Origin: Phycisphaeraceae bacterium
GTDB lineage: Bacteria; Planctomycetota; Phycisphaerae; Phycisphaerales; Phycisphaeraceae
Direction: 5' to 3'
Assembly: GCA_020850375.1 (NCBI GenBank)
Contig: JADZET010000115.1
Span: 1-18,376 of the forward strand
Length of the DNA stretch: 18,376 nucleotides
Part shown: positions 1 through 7,793 of the stretch, in pieces
Numbering within the stretch: the stretch's first letter is position 1
How the letters are laid out: every line of letters starts with the position of its first letter
Position numbers and translations under genes: made by a program
Notes under the pieces: generated by a model
Database searches by the model: none
What the model saw: the letters and a program-made list of their open reading frames with translations, nothing else
What the model was told of the DNA's origin: nothing

Positions 1-287
1 ACGACGACCGCTGGCGGATCGTCTACCTCGCCCTGCACCTCTCAGCCGTCCATGAGGCGATCCAGCGCGGCGTCGACGTCCGTGGCTACATGCACTGGAG
101 CCTGATGGACAACTACGAATGGGGCTCCTTCGTCCCCCGCTTCGGCCTCGTCGAGGTCGACTTCAACACTTACCAGCGAACGCCACGCCCCAGCGCCTCG
201 TTCTTCCGCGACATCATCCAGGCCAACGCCCTGACGCCCGACCTGATCCGCAAGTACCTACACGAGCTGCCGACGCTCAATCGCTAG
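1..287 (+). CDS. GH1 beta-glucosidase, C-terminal fragment
   Basis: This is the 3' end of a gene cut by the window edge; the reading frame begins at base 3 and shows 94 residues before the TAG stop. It reads like the C-terminus of family 1 glycoside hydrolases (retaining beta-glucosidases/beta-glycosidases, TIM barrel): an RIVYL..HL segment, then GVDVRGY, then WSLMDNYEWG, the counterpart of the family's WSLxDNFEW motif whose Glu and Trp contact the glycone sugar, then RFGLVEVD. The nucleophile motif TENG would lie a few tens of residues upstream, outside the window. The last residues (LTPDLIRKYLHEL) follow the usual family end. Substrate cannot be told from this part. A 156-bp gap separates it from ppc. 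Confidence 0.93.
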   Translation, partial: DDRWRIVYLALHLSAVHEAIQRGVDVRGYMHWSLMDNYEWGSFVPRFGLVEVDFNTYQRTPRPSASFFRDIIQANALTPDLIRKYLHELPTLNR

Positions 288-373
288 TTCAGCTGCAGCG
301 AGACGATCGAATCATCCGAAGATCTTCAAGAAAAGTCATGACGCCTCGGCCTGGAGCCGGGCGCGTCTGCTGC

Positions 374-398
374 TAATATTGCCTGTCTCTCGAAAGAG
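374..398 (+). promoter_or_regulatory. Possible ppc promoter -10 with 5' hairpin
   Basis: TAATAT at 374-379 is the best -10-like hexamer in the 156-bp gap before ppc. It would place the transcript start near 386, just before a small hairpin (CTCT, loop CGAA, AGAG; 387-398) that would then sit at the very 5' end of the mRNA. No good -35 box is visible at the proper distance. The call rests on base composition and position only. Confidence 0.3.
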
Positions 399-420
399 CG
401 AAATCCCTTACAGGCTAGTC

Positions 421-434
421 CCCACGGCCGTGGG
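421..434. repeat. Perfect 14-bp palindrome before ppc
   Basis: CCCACGGCCGTGGG is an uninterrupted palindrome that ends nine bases before the ppc ATG at 444. It could be an operator for a dimeric regulator. Alternatively, in the transcript it could form a GC-rich stem whose 3' arm (GTGGG) covers the only G-rich stretch available as a ribosome-binding site. In such GC-rich DNA a 14-bp palindrome can also arise by chance. Confidence 0.4.
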
Positions 435-443
435 CGCAAGTAT

Positions 444-3296
444 ATGGACCTTACCCCCGCTTCAGTCGAATCACCCGCCGCGGATACTCCCGGCGGCGTC
501 CGACCCTCCCCGGTCACGGGCAGGCTGGCCGTCGACCTGGCCCGGCCGCTTCGCCGCGACATCCGCTTGATGCGGATGCAGCTCAGCCGCGTCATCCGCC
601 GCCACGGCGGAGTGGGTCTCTATGAACTCCTTCGCCGCGTCTGCGATCTGGCCCAGCGGAGCGACGGCGCCTGGGAAACGCTCCGCGCTGAGTTGACCCA
701 ACTCCCCGACACCGAGCTCGGAGAGCTCGCCCGCGCCCTGATGGCCGAGCTGGACGTCTGGAACCTCGCCGAGGACCGCCACCGTGTCCGCATCCTCCGC
801 CGCCGCGAGATGCGCCGCGGCGAAGCCGCCCGTCCCGAGTCCATCGCCGCCGCCGTGCAGTCCCTTCGCCAGCACGGCCTCTCTCCCGCCGACGTCCAGC
901 GCATCCTCGCCCGGCTCGACATCGAGCTCGTCCTGACCGCCCATCCCACTGAGGCCAAGCGGCGCACCATCCGTCGTTCCCTCGGCCGCTTGCGTCGCGA
1001 CCTGATGGCCCTCGACCAGCCTGGCCTGCTCCCGCGTCAGCGCCGCCAACTCCTCCGTGACATGCTCGGCGACCTGGCCACCCTCTGGGAGACCGAGACG
1101 CTCCTGCCCCGTCGTCCCAGCGTCTTGGACGAGGTCCGCCGCGGCCTGCACGTCTTCGATCCCTTGTGGGAGGTCACACCCCGCCTCTTCCGCCAGGCCC
1201 GCGAGGCCCTGCACGCCGTCTACCCCGAGCAGTCGATCCCCCTCGGCCGCCTTGTCCGTTTCGGCTCCTGGATCGGCGGCGACCGCGACGGCAATCCCTT
1301 CGTCACCGCCGAGGTCACCCAGACCACCCTCACCCGCATGCGCGACGCGGCCATGACCAAGCACCTGGCCGCCTGTCAGGAGCTTCAGGCGCGTTGCAGC
1401 ATCTCCCGCCGCCGCCACGGCGTCAGCCAGGCCCTCCTGCGCAGCCTCGACCGCTACACCACCCGCTGGGCCGAGCTCGCCGCCCGCGTCGCGGTCATGC
1501 ACCCCGATGAGATCTACCGCCAGTGGCTCACCGCCGTGACCTTCCGCCTCGAAAAGACCGCCGCCGCCCAGGCCGGCGAGTCCTCCCCCGAGGGCGCCTA
1601 CCCGTCCGCCCGTGAGCTGGCCGCCGACGTCGAGCTCCTCGCCCAGAGCCTCCGCCACAACGGCCACGAGGAGCTCGCCGACGGCTGCGTCCAGGACTGG
1701 CTCGACCGCATCGAGGTCTTCGGCTTCCACTTCGCCCGCCTGGACATCCGCGAGGACGCCCGCGCCGTCCGCGAGGCCGTCGGCGAGGTCCTGCGCCTGA
1801 TGGGCCGTTGCGACGACCTGGCCGCCCTCGACGAAGAGGCCAAGCTCGCCGTCCTGAGCGAGCCCATCCCCTCCGAGGCCGCCGGCAAGCTCAAACTCGA
1901 CGCGCTGACCGGTCCCTCGCGCGACCTGGTCGAAGTCTTCCGCCATCTCCAGGACGCCGGCCGCGACTTCGGCCAGGCCGCCCTGGGCGTGACCATCGCC
2001 AGCATGACCCACCATGCCAGCGACGTCCTGGCCATGCTCTGGCTCCAGCGCCTCGGCGCCGCCATCTGCTCCTGGACCCAGCCCGAGGGCCACGACCAGG
2101 TCCTCCTGCCCGTCGTCCCGCTCTTCGAGACCATCGACGACCTCCGCCGCGCCGGCCCGATGATGCAGGACCTCCTGGCCTGCCCCTCCTACCGCGCCCA
2201 TGTCCAGCGGCACGGCCGCCTCCAGATGGTCATGGTCGGCTACTCCGACAGCACCAAGGACGGCGGCTACCTCTCCGCCAACTGGAGCCTCTACCAGGCC
2301 CAGGACCAGGTCACCCGCATCGCCGAGCGTGCCGGTGTCTCCGTTGTCTTCTTCCACGGCCGAGGCGGCGCTCTCGGCCGCGGCGGCGGCCCCGCGGCGC
2401 AAGGCATCCTCTCGCTCCCCCCGCACTCCGTGCAGGGCCGCATCCGCATCACCGAGCAGGGCGAGGTCCTCGCCGAGCGCTACGACGACCCTGAGATCGC
2501 CCTTCGCCACCTCGAGCAGATGGTCTGGGCCACGCTCCTGGTCGACGTCGTCGGCGCCAAGCAGCCGCCCCCCGAGTGGGCCGCGTTGCTCGACGAAGCC
2601 GCCTCCGCCTCCTACGCCGCTTATCGCCAGCTCGTCGAGGACCCCGGCTTCGTCAGCTACTTCGAGCAGGCCACCCCCATCGCCGGCATCGAGGGCCTGC
2701 CCATCGCCTCGCGCCCCAGTCGTCGCCACACGCAGCGCACCATCGCCGACCTCCGCGCCATCCCCTACACCTTCGCCTGGACCCAGAGCCGTCAGGTCAT
2801 TACCGCCTTCTACGGCCTGGGCGCCGCGCTCGATCCATTGCTCTCCTCCAAGCTCGACCTGCTCCGCCAGATGTACCGCCAGTGGCCCTTCTTCAAGGCC
2901 GTCATCGACAACGCCGAGCTCGCCGTCGCCAAGTGCGAGCCGACCCTCGCCGCCGAGTATGCCCAGCTCGTCGAGGACCGCGACGCCTCATCCCGGATCT
3001 ACGGCCTGATCCAGTCCGAGCTCTCCCGCACACGCGCCGCCGTCCTGGCTGTCACCGGCCGGGCCCAACTCCTTGACGCTGTGCCCTGGCTTCAGCAGTC
3101 CATCGCTGTCCGCAACCCCTACGTCGCCGCGATGAACCTCATCCAGGTCGAGCTCCTGCGCCGTCGCCGGGCCGTCCTGGCCGAGTCGCTCGGCGGGCAA
3201 GACCCCCCAGCCGCCTGGCCCCAGCTCGACCGCATCACCGAGCTCCTGCGCCTCTCGATCCAGGCCGTCGCCGCCGGCGTCCGCACCACCGGTTAA
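444..3296 (+). CDS. ppc: Phosphoenolpyruvate carboxylase
   Basis: The 950-residue product carboxylates phosphoenolpyruvate with bicarbonate to oxaloacetate, refilling the TCA cycle and the aspartate family (including lysine/DAP); the enzyme is a cytoplasmic tetramer. Signature elements are present: VLTAHPTE with catalytic His at 167, GSWIGGDRDGNP, GYSDSTKDGGY (Lys605, E. coli Lys546), FHGRGGALGRGGGP (His638, Arg640, Arg646; E. coli His579, Arg581, Arg587) and FAWTQSR. The N-terminus is about 29 residues longer than in E. coli. ATG at 444 is the only reasonable in-frame start; no strong Shine-Dalgarno precedes it. Of the E. coli aspartate-inhibitor ligands, Lys773 (here Lys830) and Arg832 (Arg890) are kept, but the C-terminal RNTG is RTTG, so Asn881 is Thr948. 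A kinase-like gene follows after 39 bp. Confidence 0.98.
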   Translation: MDLTPASVESPAADTPGGVRPSPVTGRLAVDLARPLRRDIRLMRMQLSRVIRRHGGVGLYELLRRVCDLAQRSDGAWETLRAELTQLPDTELGELARALMAELDVWNLAEDRHRVRILRRREMRRGEAARPESIAAAVQSLRQHGLSPADVQRILARLDIELVLTAHPTEAKRRTIRRSLGRLRRDLMALDQPGLLPRQRRQLLRDMLGDLATLWETETLLPRRPSVLDEVRRGLHVFDPLWEVTPRLFRQAREALHAVYPEQSIPLGRLVRFGSWIGGDRDGNPFVTAEVTQTTLTRMRDAAMTKHLAACQELQARCSISRRRHGVSQALLRSLDRYTTRWAELAARVAVMHPDEIYRQWLTAVTFRLEKTAAAQAGESSPEGAYPSARELAADVELLAQSLRHNGHEELADGCVQDWLDRIEVFGFHFARLDIREDARAVREAVGEVLRLMGRCDDLAALDEEAKLAVLSEPIPSEAAGKLKLDALTGPSRDLVEVFRHLQDAGRDFGQAALGVTIASMTHHASDVLAMLWLQRLGAAICSWTQPEGHDQVLLPVVPLFETIDDLRRAGPMMQDLLACPSYRAHVQRHGRLQMVMVGYSDSTKDGGYLSANWSLYQAQDQVTRIAERAGVSVVFFHGRGGALGRGGGPAAQGILSLPPHSVQGRIRITEQGEVLAERYDDPEIALRHLEQMVWATLLVDVVGAKQPPPEWAALLDEAASASYAAYRQLVEDPGFVSYFEQATPIAGIEGLPIASRPSRRHTQRTIADLRAIPYTFAWTQSRQVITAFYGLGAALDPLLSSKLDLLRQMYRQWPFFKAVIDNAELAVAKCEPTLAAEYAQLVEDRDASSRIYGLIQSELSRTRAAVLAVTGRAQLLDAVPWLQQSIAVRNPYVAAMNLIQVELLRRRRAVLAESLGGQDPPAAWPQLDRITELLRLSIQAVAAGVRTTG

Positions 3297-3335
3297 TCGC
3301 TACTTCCTGATGTTCCCTCCCGCGGAGCCCGCCCG

Positions 3336-4298
3336 ATGGACCTGCCCATGCCGCGTCTGGCCTTCGACCAGATGCCCCCAGCCCTCAAGGTGCGGGTCTT
3401 CGACGTCGACTACATCCGCTTCCGCGAGCCCGATGGCGGCCTGCTCTACGTCACCCGCTACGGCTGGCCGCTGCTTGAGCACCTCCTGCCGCGCGTCTGG
3501 TTTCGCCAGGAAGCCTTCGCCACGCTGGGTCATAAGCTTCCGGGGGGCACCGGCTCGGTCTACTACATCCGGACCGAGTCCCCCATGAGCCGGCCCGTCG
3601 ACCTGGTCGTCAAGTTCTCCCGTGTCGCCCAGGAAGTCCCGCTCATGATCGAGTCGACCTTCCCCGGCGAGGTCCCCACCGAGGCCGCTGAGAACGCCCG
3701 CTTCAACAGCCCCTTCGAGGAATTCTGCCTCCTGATGGACCTGCGGCGCGGCGGCATGCTCGCCCGCTTCCTCGACCCGCCCGATCAGATGCCCGACGAT
3801 CGCCTGGCCCTGCGTCGTCCCATCCTGATGCGCACCAAGCGCCCCCTCGCCATCTACTGCCCCCCCAATGAGTATCCCCTCTGGCGGCTCGGTCGCAGCG
3901 AGTCCCGCTTCATCGCCCACGCCAGCCTCCTCGACGAGTACAAGCGCCACGACCCGCAGGCCGCCAAGGTCGACCTGGACATCCACCGCGACTACGTCAC
4001 TCTCTTCGCCTTTGTCCAGGGCGTCGACGCCGAGACTGTCTGCCGGCAGGGGGGCATGACCGACCTGGAACTGACGATGCTCACCCGCCGCGTCACCGAC
4101 GAGTTGGCCGTCCGCGGCTACCGCGTCCTGGACAACAAGCCCCGCCACTTCATCCTCCGACCGCGCCGCCGCGACGGCCGGCTCCTCGTCCGCCACGGCC
4201 GACTCATCTACGCCCTGGTCGACTTCGAGCTCCTCCAACGCACCGAGACCTACCTCGACCGCATCCAGCACGGCGACCCGCGCCTCACCACCACCTGA
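3336..4298 (+). CDS. Degenerate protein-kinase-like protein
   Basis: This 320-residue soluble protein has no close named family that I recognise. Its layout resembles a protein-kinase/aminoglycoside-phosphotransferase fold: LVVKFSR (Lys93) matches the VAIK beta-3 lysine; YVTLFAFVQGVD resembles a hinge; VLDNKPRHFIL (Asp266, Lys268, Pro269) matches HRDLKPxNIL; and YALVDFELL (Asp296) matches the DFG region. The Mg-binding Asn of the catalytic loop is His271 and the DFG Gly is Glu298, so activity is uncertain and a pseudokinase is possible. No Gly-rich loop is obvious. The start at 3336 is backed by GGAG at 3324-3327. It lies 39 bp after ppc and is probably co-transcribed with it. The kinase-fold reading is inference from motif spacing. 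Confidence 0.6.
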   Translation: MDLPMPRLAFDQMPPALKVRVFDVDYIRFREPDGGLLYVTRYGWPLLEHLLPRVWFRQEAFATLGHKLPGGTGSVYYIRTESPMSRPVDLVVKFSRVAQEVPLMIESTFPGEVPTEAAENARFNSPFEEFCLLMDLRRGGMLARFLDPPDQMPDDRLALRRPILMRTKRPLAIYCPPNEYPLWRLGRSESRFIAHASLLDEYKRHDPQAAKVDLDIHRDYVTLFAFVQGVDAETVCRQGGMTDLELTMLTRRVTDELAVRGYRVLDNKPRHFILRPRRRDGRLLVRHGRLIYALVDFELLQRTETYLDRIQHGDPRLTTT

Positions 4299-4337
4299 CC
4301 CGGTCTTTCCCTTCGTCCGAACATCGTCCAACTCGCT

Positions 4338-4343
4338 TACAAT
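4338..4343 (+). promoter_or_regulatory. TACAAT -10 box, leaderless start of the 4351 gene
   Basis: TACAAT ends seven bases before the ATG at 4351, which puts the expected transcript start at or within a base of the A of ATG. No Shine-Dalgarno precedes this ATG. The same arrangement occurs before ruvB, the NUDIX gene and the cysteine desulfurase gene. A good -35 is not visible. Confidence 0.55.
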
Positions 4344-4350
4344 CTCCCGC

Positions 4351-6276
4351 ATGGCAAGACCCAGTTCAGCCGTGGAGGGCCGCTGGTCCGCCAGCCTCCG
4401 CGCCGTGGTGATGCTCACGCTCCTGGTCGTCTCGCTGGCCATGGCCGTCTGGATCAGCGAGCTCCGCCGCCCCGGCCCGCCGCTGACCCTCACTCCCCAG
4501 ATGCACGGCCCGCTGACCCTGAGCACCCCCGACGGCTGGACCACCGCTCCGTCCGACGTCCCCCCCGCCCTGCTCCGGGACGCCACCGTCCTGCGCCGCC
4601 CCGACAGCGACCAGGAGCTCTTGATCGCCCGCCTCCCCGACGCCCCTCCACGCTCCCCCCTGCGGGCCCTCGACGAGGCCTACCTCCTGCTCGTCCATTC
4701 CCCCGACCCCCACGACGAGTCCCCCGCCCCAGTCGCCCGTTTCCGCATCGGACCGATCCTCGGCGCCCAGCGCCTGAGCCTCGACGCCGACGACCGGGGC
4801 AACCCCCGCAAGCAACTCCTGGCCGTCCTGACCCTCGCCGGCCGCCAGTACTGGGTCCTGCGCCTCTCCGGCTCCCTGCTCGCCGACCCCAACGACCCCC
4901 AGGCCGTTAACCGCGAACTCGTCTTCGACCGCCGGCTCTTCGAGAGCATCCTCGAGTCCGTCTCGCTCGCCAACCTGCGCCCCGCCGGCCAAGCCGACTT
5001 CCACGCCCTCGGACTCGATCCCGCCTCGATCGAGGGCTACGACTTCTGGATCGACCCCGCCCAGCTCCCCGACGCGCCCCTGATCGTCCTGCCCACCCAG
5101 GGCCACGCCTACCTCCAGACCCTCCGGCTCCGCGCCGAGGTCGGCTGCCTCCCCGACGACCCACGCGACCCCCTCTCCCCGCCCCAGCTCATGGCCCGCC
5201 GCTTCGAGGCCATGTTCGGCCGACTGCCCGATCGCTCGCAACTGGCCGTCGATTCCCTCCAGGACATGCCCGTCCTCCGCATGCACCTGGGCGTCGATCC
5301 CGCCACCGGGTTCTTCCGGGAGCTCTGGTGCCTGCGTCCGACCGCCACGACCGCGCTCCTCGCCGAGATCGCCGCCGAGGGCCCTCCCCAGGTCGGCCAG
5401 GAACTCGTCGCCCTCCTCCTTGAGTTCCGACGGATGCAGTACCCCCAGGCCTCGCCTGGCCACGACGCGAATCCCGACCAGCAGCTCTCCGACATGCTCG
5501 ACCGCGGCCGCCGGATCGTCGCCGGCCAGATCCGGCTCGCCCCGTCGCTGGCCGACCCCCAGCCCCAGGCCCACCTGCTCGTCCACGACCACTGGCCCGT
5601 GGCCTGGGAGCTCTCCCGCCACCGCCTCGCCGCCGATCCCGACGACAAGACCCTCCACTGGGACGCCGCCGGCATGTTCGGCACCATCCTCCGCTATCGC
5701 ATCACCGCCGATATGGCCCCCGACGGATCGAGCTTCACCCAGCAGTCGCTCCTGAGCTCACAATCCCCCGACGACCAGCCCCCACGCCTGAGCCAGACTT
5801 TCATGGCCCTGCGCGACGGCGTCCTGACCTACGCCTCGGGCCAGCCCGGCCAGGAGCAACCCGACGCCGCATCCTGGCGCATCCCCGCACCCGATCCCCT
5901 GGTCATCCCCCTGATCGACACCGCCTGGCCACTCGAAGAACTCTCCAAGCAGAACGCCCCCGCCCTGGCCTGGATGAGCCTCGGCTTCCTCCGTCCCGCG
6001 CCCTGCCGCGTCCACCTCGTCCCCGCCGACACGTCCTCCCACGGCCAGCCCGTCCTGGTCGCCCGCCCCCTCATGGCCATGGACCCCGCCCTGATGCTGC
6101 TTGACTCCCAGGGGCGCGCTGTCCGATACCAATGGCTGTGGGACTCGGCCGACCCGGGCATGACCAACCGCAGGTACACCACCTCCAGGGTCACCCTGCA
6201 GGCCCTTCTGGACGCTTTCCCCCAGGCCGGCCCCGCCATCGAACAGACCCAAGAGGAGATCACTCATGAACCGTAA
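4351..6276 (+). CDS. Membrane-anchored exported protein, unknown family
   Basis: The 641-residue protein carries one N-terminal hydrophobic segment (about residues 17-35, VVMLTLLVVSLAMAVW) after a short basic stretch, so it is a signal-anchor or signal-peptide protein with the rest outside the cytoplasm. I do not recognise the family. The first part (about 45-210) alternates short strands and ends in RRLFESILESVSLA, like the closing helix of PsbP/DUF1795-type domains. The C-terminal part shares motif order with the next gene's product: LVHDHWPVAWELSRHRL against MLHDGKDVGYLRINQRP, then ASWRIPAPDP against YTWDVPPEG, then a DxxGR element near the end. The two look like diverged tandem paralogs. 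Its stop overlaps the next gene by 11 bp. It may also have its own leaderless promoter at 4338. Confidence 0.8.
   Translation: MARPSSAVEGRWSASLRAVVMLTLLVVSLAMAVWISELRRPGPPLTLTPQMHGPLTLSTPDGWTTAPSDVPPALLRDATVLRRPDSDQELLIARLPDAPPRSPLRALDEAYLLLVHSPDPHDESPAPVARFRIGPILGAQRLSLDADDRGNPRKQLLAVLTLAGRQYWVLRLSGSLLADPNDPQAVNRELVFDRRLFESILESVSLANLRPAGQADFHALGLDPASIEGYDFWIDPAQLPDAPLIVLPTQGHAYLQTLRLRAEVGCLPDDPRDPLSPPQLMARRFEAMFGRLPDRSQLAVDSLQDMPVLRMHLGVDPATGFFRELWCLRPTATTALLAEIAAEGPPQVGQELVALLLEFRRMQYPQASPGHDANPDQQLSDMLDRGRRIVAGQIRLAPSLADPQPQAHLLVHDHWPVAWELSRHRLAADPDDKTLHWDAAGMFGTILRYRITADMAPDGSSFTQQSLLSSQSPDDQPPRLSQTFMALRDGVLTYASGQPGQEQPDAASWRIPAPDPLVIPLIDTAWPLEELSKQNAPALAWMSLGFLRPAPCRVHLVPADTSSHGQPVLVARPLMAMDPALMLLDSQGRAVRYQWLWDSADPGMTNRRYTTSRVTLQALLDAFPQAGPAIEQTQEEITHEP
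6253..6258 (+). promoter_or_regulatory. Strong Shine-Dalgarno for the 6266 gene
   Basis: GAGGAG lies seven bases before the ATG at 6266, inside the end of the preceding reading frame. It decides the start and indicates translation from a shared transcript, in contrast to the SD-less, TACAAT-preceded starts elsewhere in the window. Confidence 0.75.
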
Positions 6277-7777
6277 TTATCTTTTCTTCATCCGCCGCCC
6301 CGCACGACTCACCCGCGCCGGCCTGCTCCTGGCCAGCCTCTTCCTCGCACTGGGCCAGTACCACGCCCAGCAGCCCGCACCCGCCAAGGCCAACAATGCC
6401 CCCGCCGACCCCGCCTCCGTCGACGACAGCATCCTCGCCGAGGAACGCTGGCAGGAGCAGGCCCACGGCCTATCTCTAAGGCCCCCCCTCGGTGCCAAGC
6501 TCCAGCAGTCCAACAGCGCCGACGCCCTGGTCGTCATCGCAGGCCCCGACGGCTACTCCATCGAGCTCTACTACCGACAGATCAAGCCCGGCGAACAGAT
6601 CGCACCCTACGTCACCTCCGACGCCGACAACCCCCGATCCTCCCAGCTCAACACCGTCAGCAGCGACACCGTCCAGCTCGACATCCAGGCCGTCGAGCAG
6701 ATGGCACTCCACCAGGTCTCGACCGCCCACCCCGACGCCGTCCAGATCGATCGCGGCAAGTTCACCGTCGGCGACGACCCCGGCTCACTCCTCTACTTCC
6801 GACTCGTCAACCAGGACCGCAGCCCCTGGGTCCTCGGCCACGCCTACCTCCTGCTCGACCCCCAGACCTTCGTCATGCTCCGCATGCTTGCCCCCGAGAC
6901 CAAGTTCAAGCAGGTCCGACCCGTCTTCGAGGCCGTCGCCCGCAGCATCGCCGTCGAGGACCCCGCCCTCCGCGACCGCATCCGCAAACAGCAGGTCCAG
7001 CAGGGCGCCGACTGGATGCAGTCCGTCACCCCCGACCGCATCGCCAAGTCCCTCCTCCCCGAGCAGTGGTTCCGCATGCTCCACGACGGCAAGGACGTCG
7101 GCTACCTCCGCATCAACCAGCGCCCCGGCAAACGACTGAGCTTCGACGGCGTCGAGGTCCAGATCCAGTCCCGCGTCGAGATCGACCGGCAGACCATCGA
7201 CACCCTCAGCACCATGTTCCTCTCGACCGCCCGGGACTACGAGGACTGGTCCACCAAGACCACCGTCCGTCCCCTCACCCCCCCGGCCGCCCCCAAGGGC
7301 AACGCCCCTCCCGCCCCCGAATCCATCTCCGCCGCCGAGACCGGCGTCCGCACCAAGGGCGGCATCACCGTCACCCGCCAGAACGTCACCGGAACCAACA
7401 AATACACCTGGGACGTCCCCCCCGAGGGCTACCTCCCCCAGGTCCTCGTCCACCTCATGCCCGCGCTGCTGCCCCGTGACAAGCCCGCCACCATGGGCTT
7501 CTACGCCTACTACCCCGCCAGCGGAGAGATCACCTACCGCACCGTCGAGGTGCAGCCCACCGGCAAGGGCGGCATCCAGCTCGTCTCGCAGCCCAGCCCC
7601 AGCGTCCGGAACGAGTCCGCCGAGTTCGACGCCGCCGGCCGACTGCTCAAACGCGACATGCCCGAGGGCGGAACCGTCATCCCCGCCACCCGCCAGCAGA
7701 TCGCCGCCATCTGGAAGGGCAAACTCCCCGCCTCCTCCGCCCCATTCGTCGCCCCCGGAAGCGCCTTGGCCCAATAA
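6266..7777 (+). CDS. Secreted protein, unknown family, paralog of upstream gene
   Basis: The 503-residue product starts with a signal peptide: a basic n-region (RRPARLTR), hydrophobic core AGLLLASLFLALG, and likely cleavage near YHA-QQ, followed by an Ala/Pro-rich linker. Residues about 55-240 resemble a PsbP/DUF1795-like fold ending in FEAVARSIAVED. The second half (MLHDGKDVGYLRINQRP onward) has a beta-rich pattern with a Pro-rich insert near 340-350 and ends in a DAAGRLLKR element. Motif order matches the product of the overlapping upstream gene. No catalytic motif is recognised. Start at 6266 is set by GAGGAG. It ends only 16 bp from the convergent gene at 7794, with no recognisable terminator in between. 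Confidence 0.82.
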   Translation: MNRNYLFFIRRPARLTRAGLLLASLFLALGQYHAQQPAPAKANNAPADPASVDDSILAEERWQEQAHGLSLRPPLGAKLQQSNSADALVVIAGPDGYSIELYYRQIKPGEQIAPYVTSDADNPRSSQLNTVSSDTVQLDIQAVEQMALHQVSTAHPDAVQIDRGKFTVGDDPGSLLYFRLVNQDRSPWVLGHAYLLLDPQTFVMLRMLAPETKFKQVRPVFEAVARSIAVEDPALRDRIRKQQVQQGADWMQSVTPDRIAKSLLPEQWFRMLHDGKDVGYLRINQRPGKRLSFDGVEVQIQSRVEIDRQTIDTLSTMFLSTARDYEDWSTKTTVRPLTPPAAPKGNAPPAPESISAAETGVRTKGGITVTRQNVTGTNKYTWDVPPEGYLPQVLVHLMPALLPRDKPATMGFYAYYPASGEITYRTVEVQPTGKGGIQLVSQPSPSVRNESAEFDAAGRLLKRDMPEGGTVIPATRQQIAAIWKGKLPASSAPFVAPGSALAQ

Positions 7778-7793
7778 CCCCCCACGGACAAGA

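Noticed and set aside
346..360. CGGC..GCCG hairpin as terminator of the GH1 gene
   Set aside because: A four-pair stem without a T-tract in GC-rich DNA is not convincing.
471..2729. Long open frame on the minus strand opposite ppc (752 codons)
   Set aside because: It is the antisense of strongly conserved PEPC motifs; its translation is a low-complexity Gly/Ala/Asp/Val-rich string typical of the complement of C-ending codons, with no recognisable domain.
3300..5658. Minus-strand open frames of 428 and 430 codons opposite the kinase-like and 4351 genes
   Set aside because: Gly/Glu/Val-rich low-complexity translations, no start signals, and they overlap coherent plus-strand proteins.
7778..7793. 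Bidirectional terminator between the convergent genes ending at 7777 and 7794
   Set aside because: The 16-bp gap has no inverted repeat or T-run that I can see.
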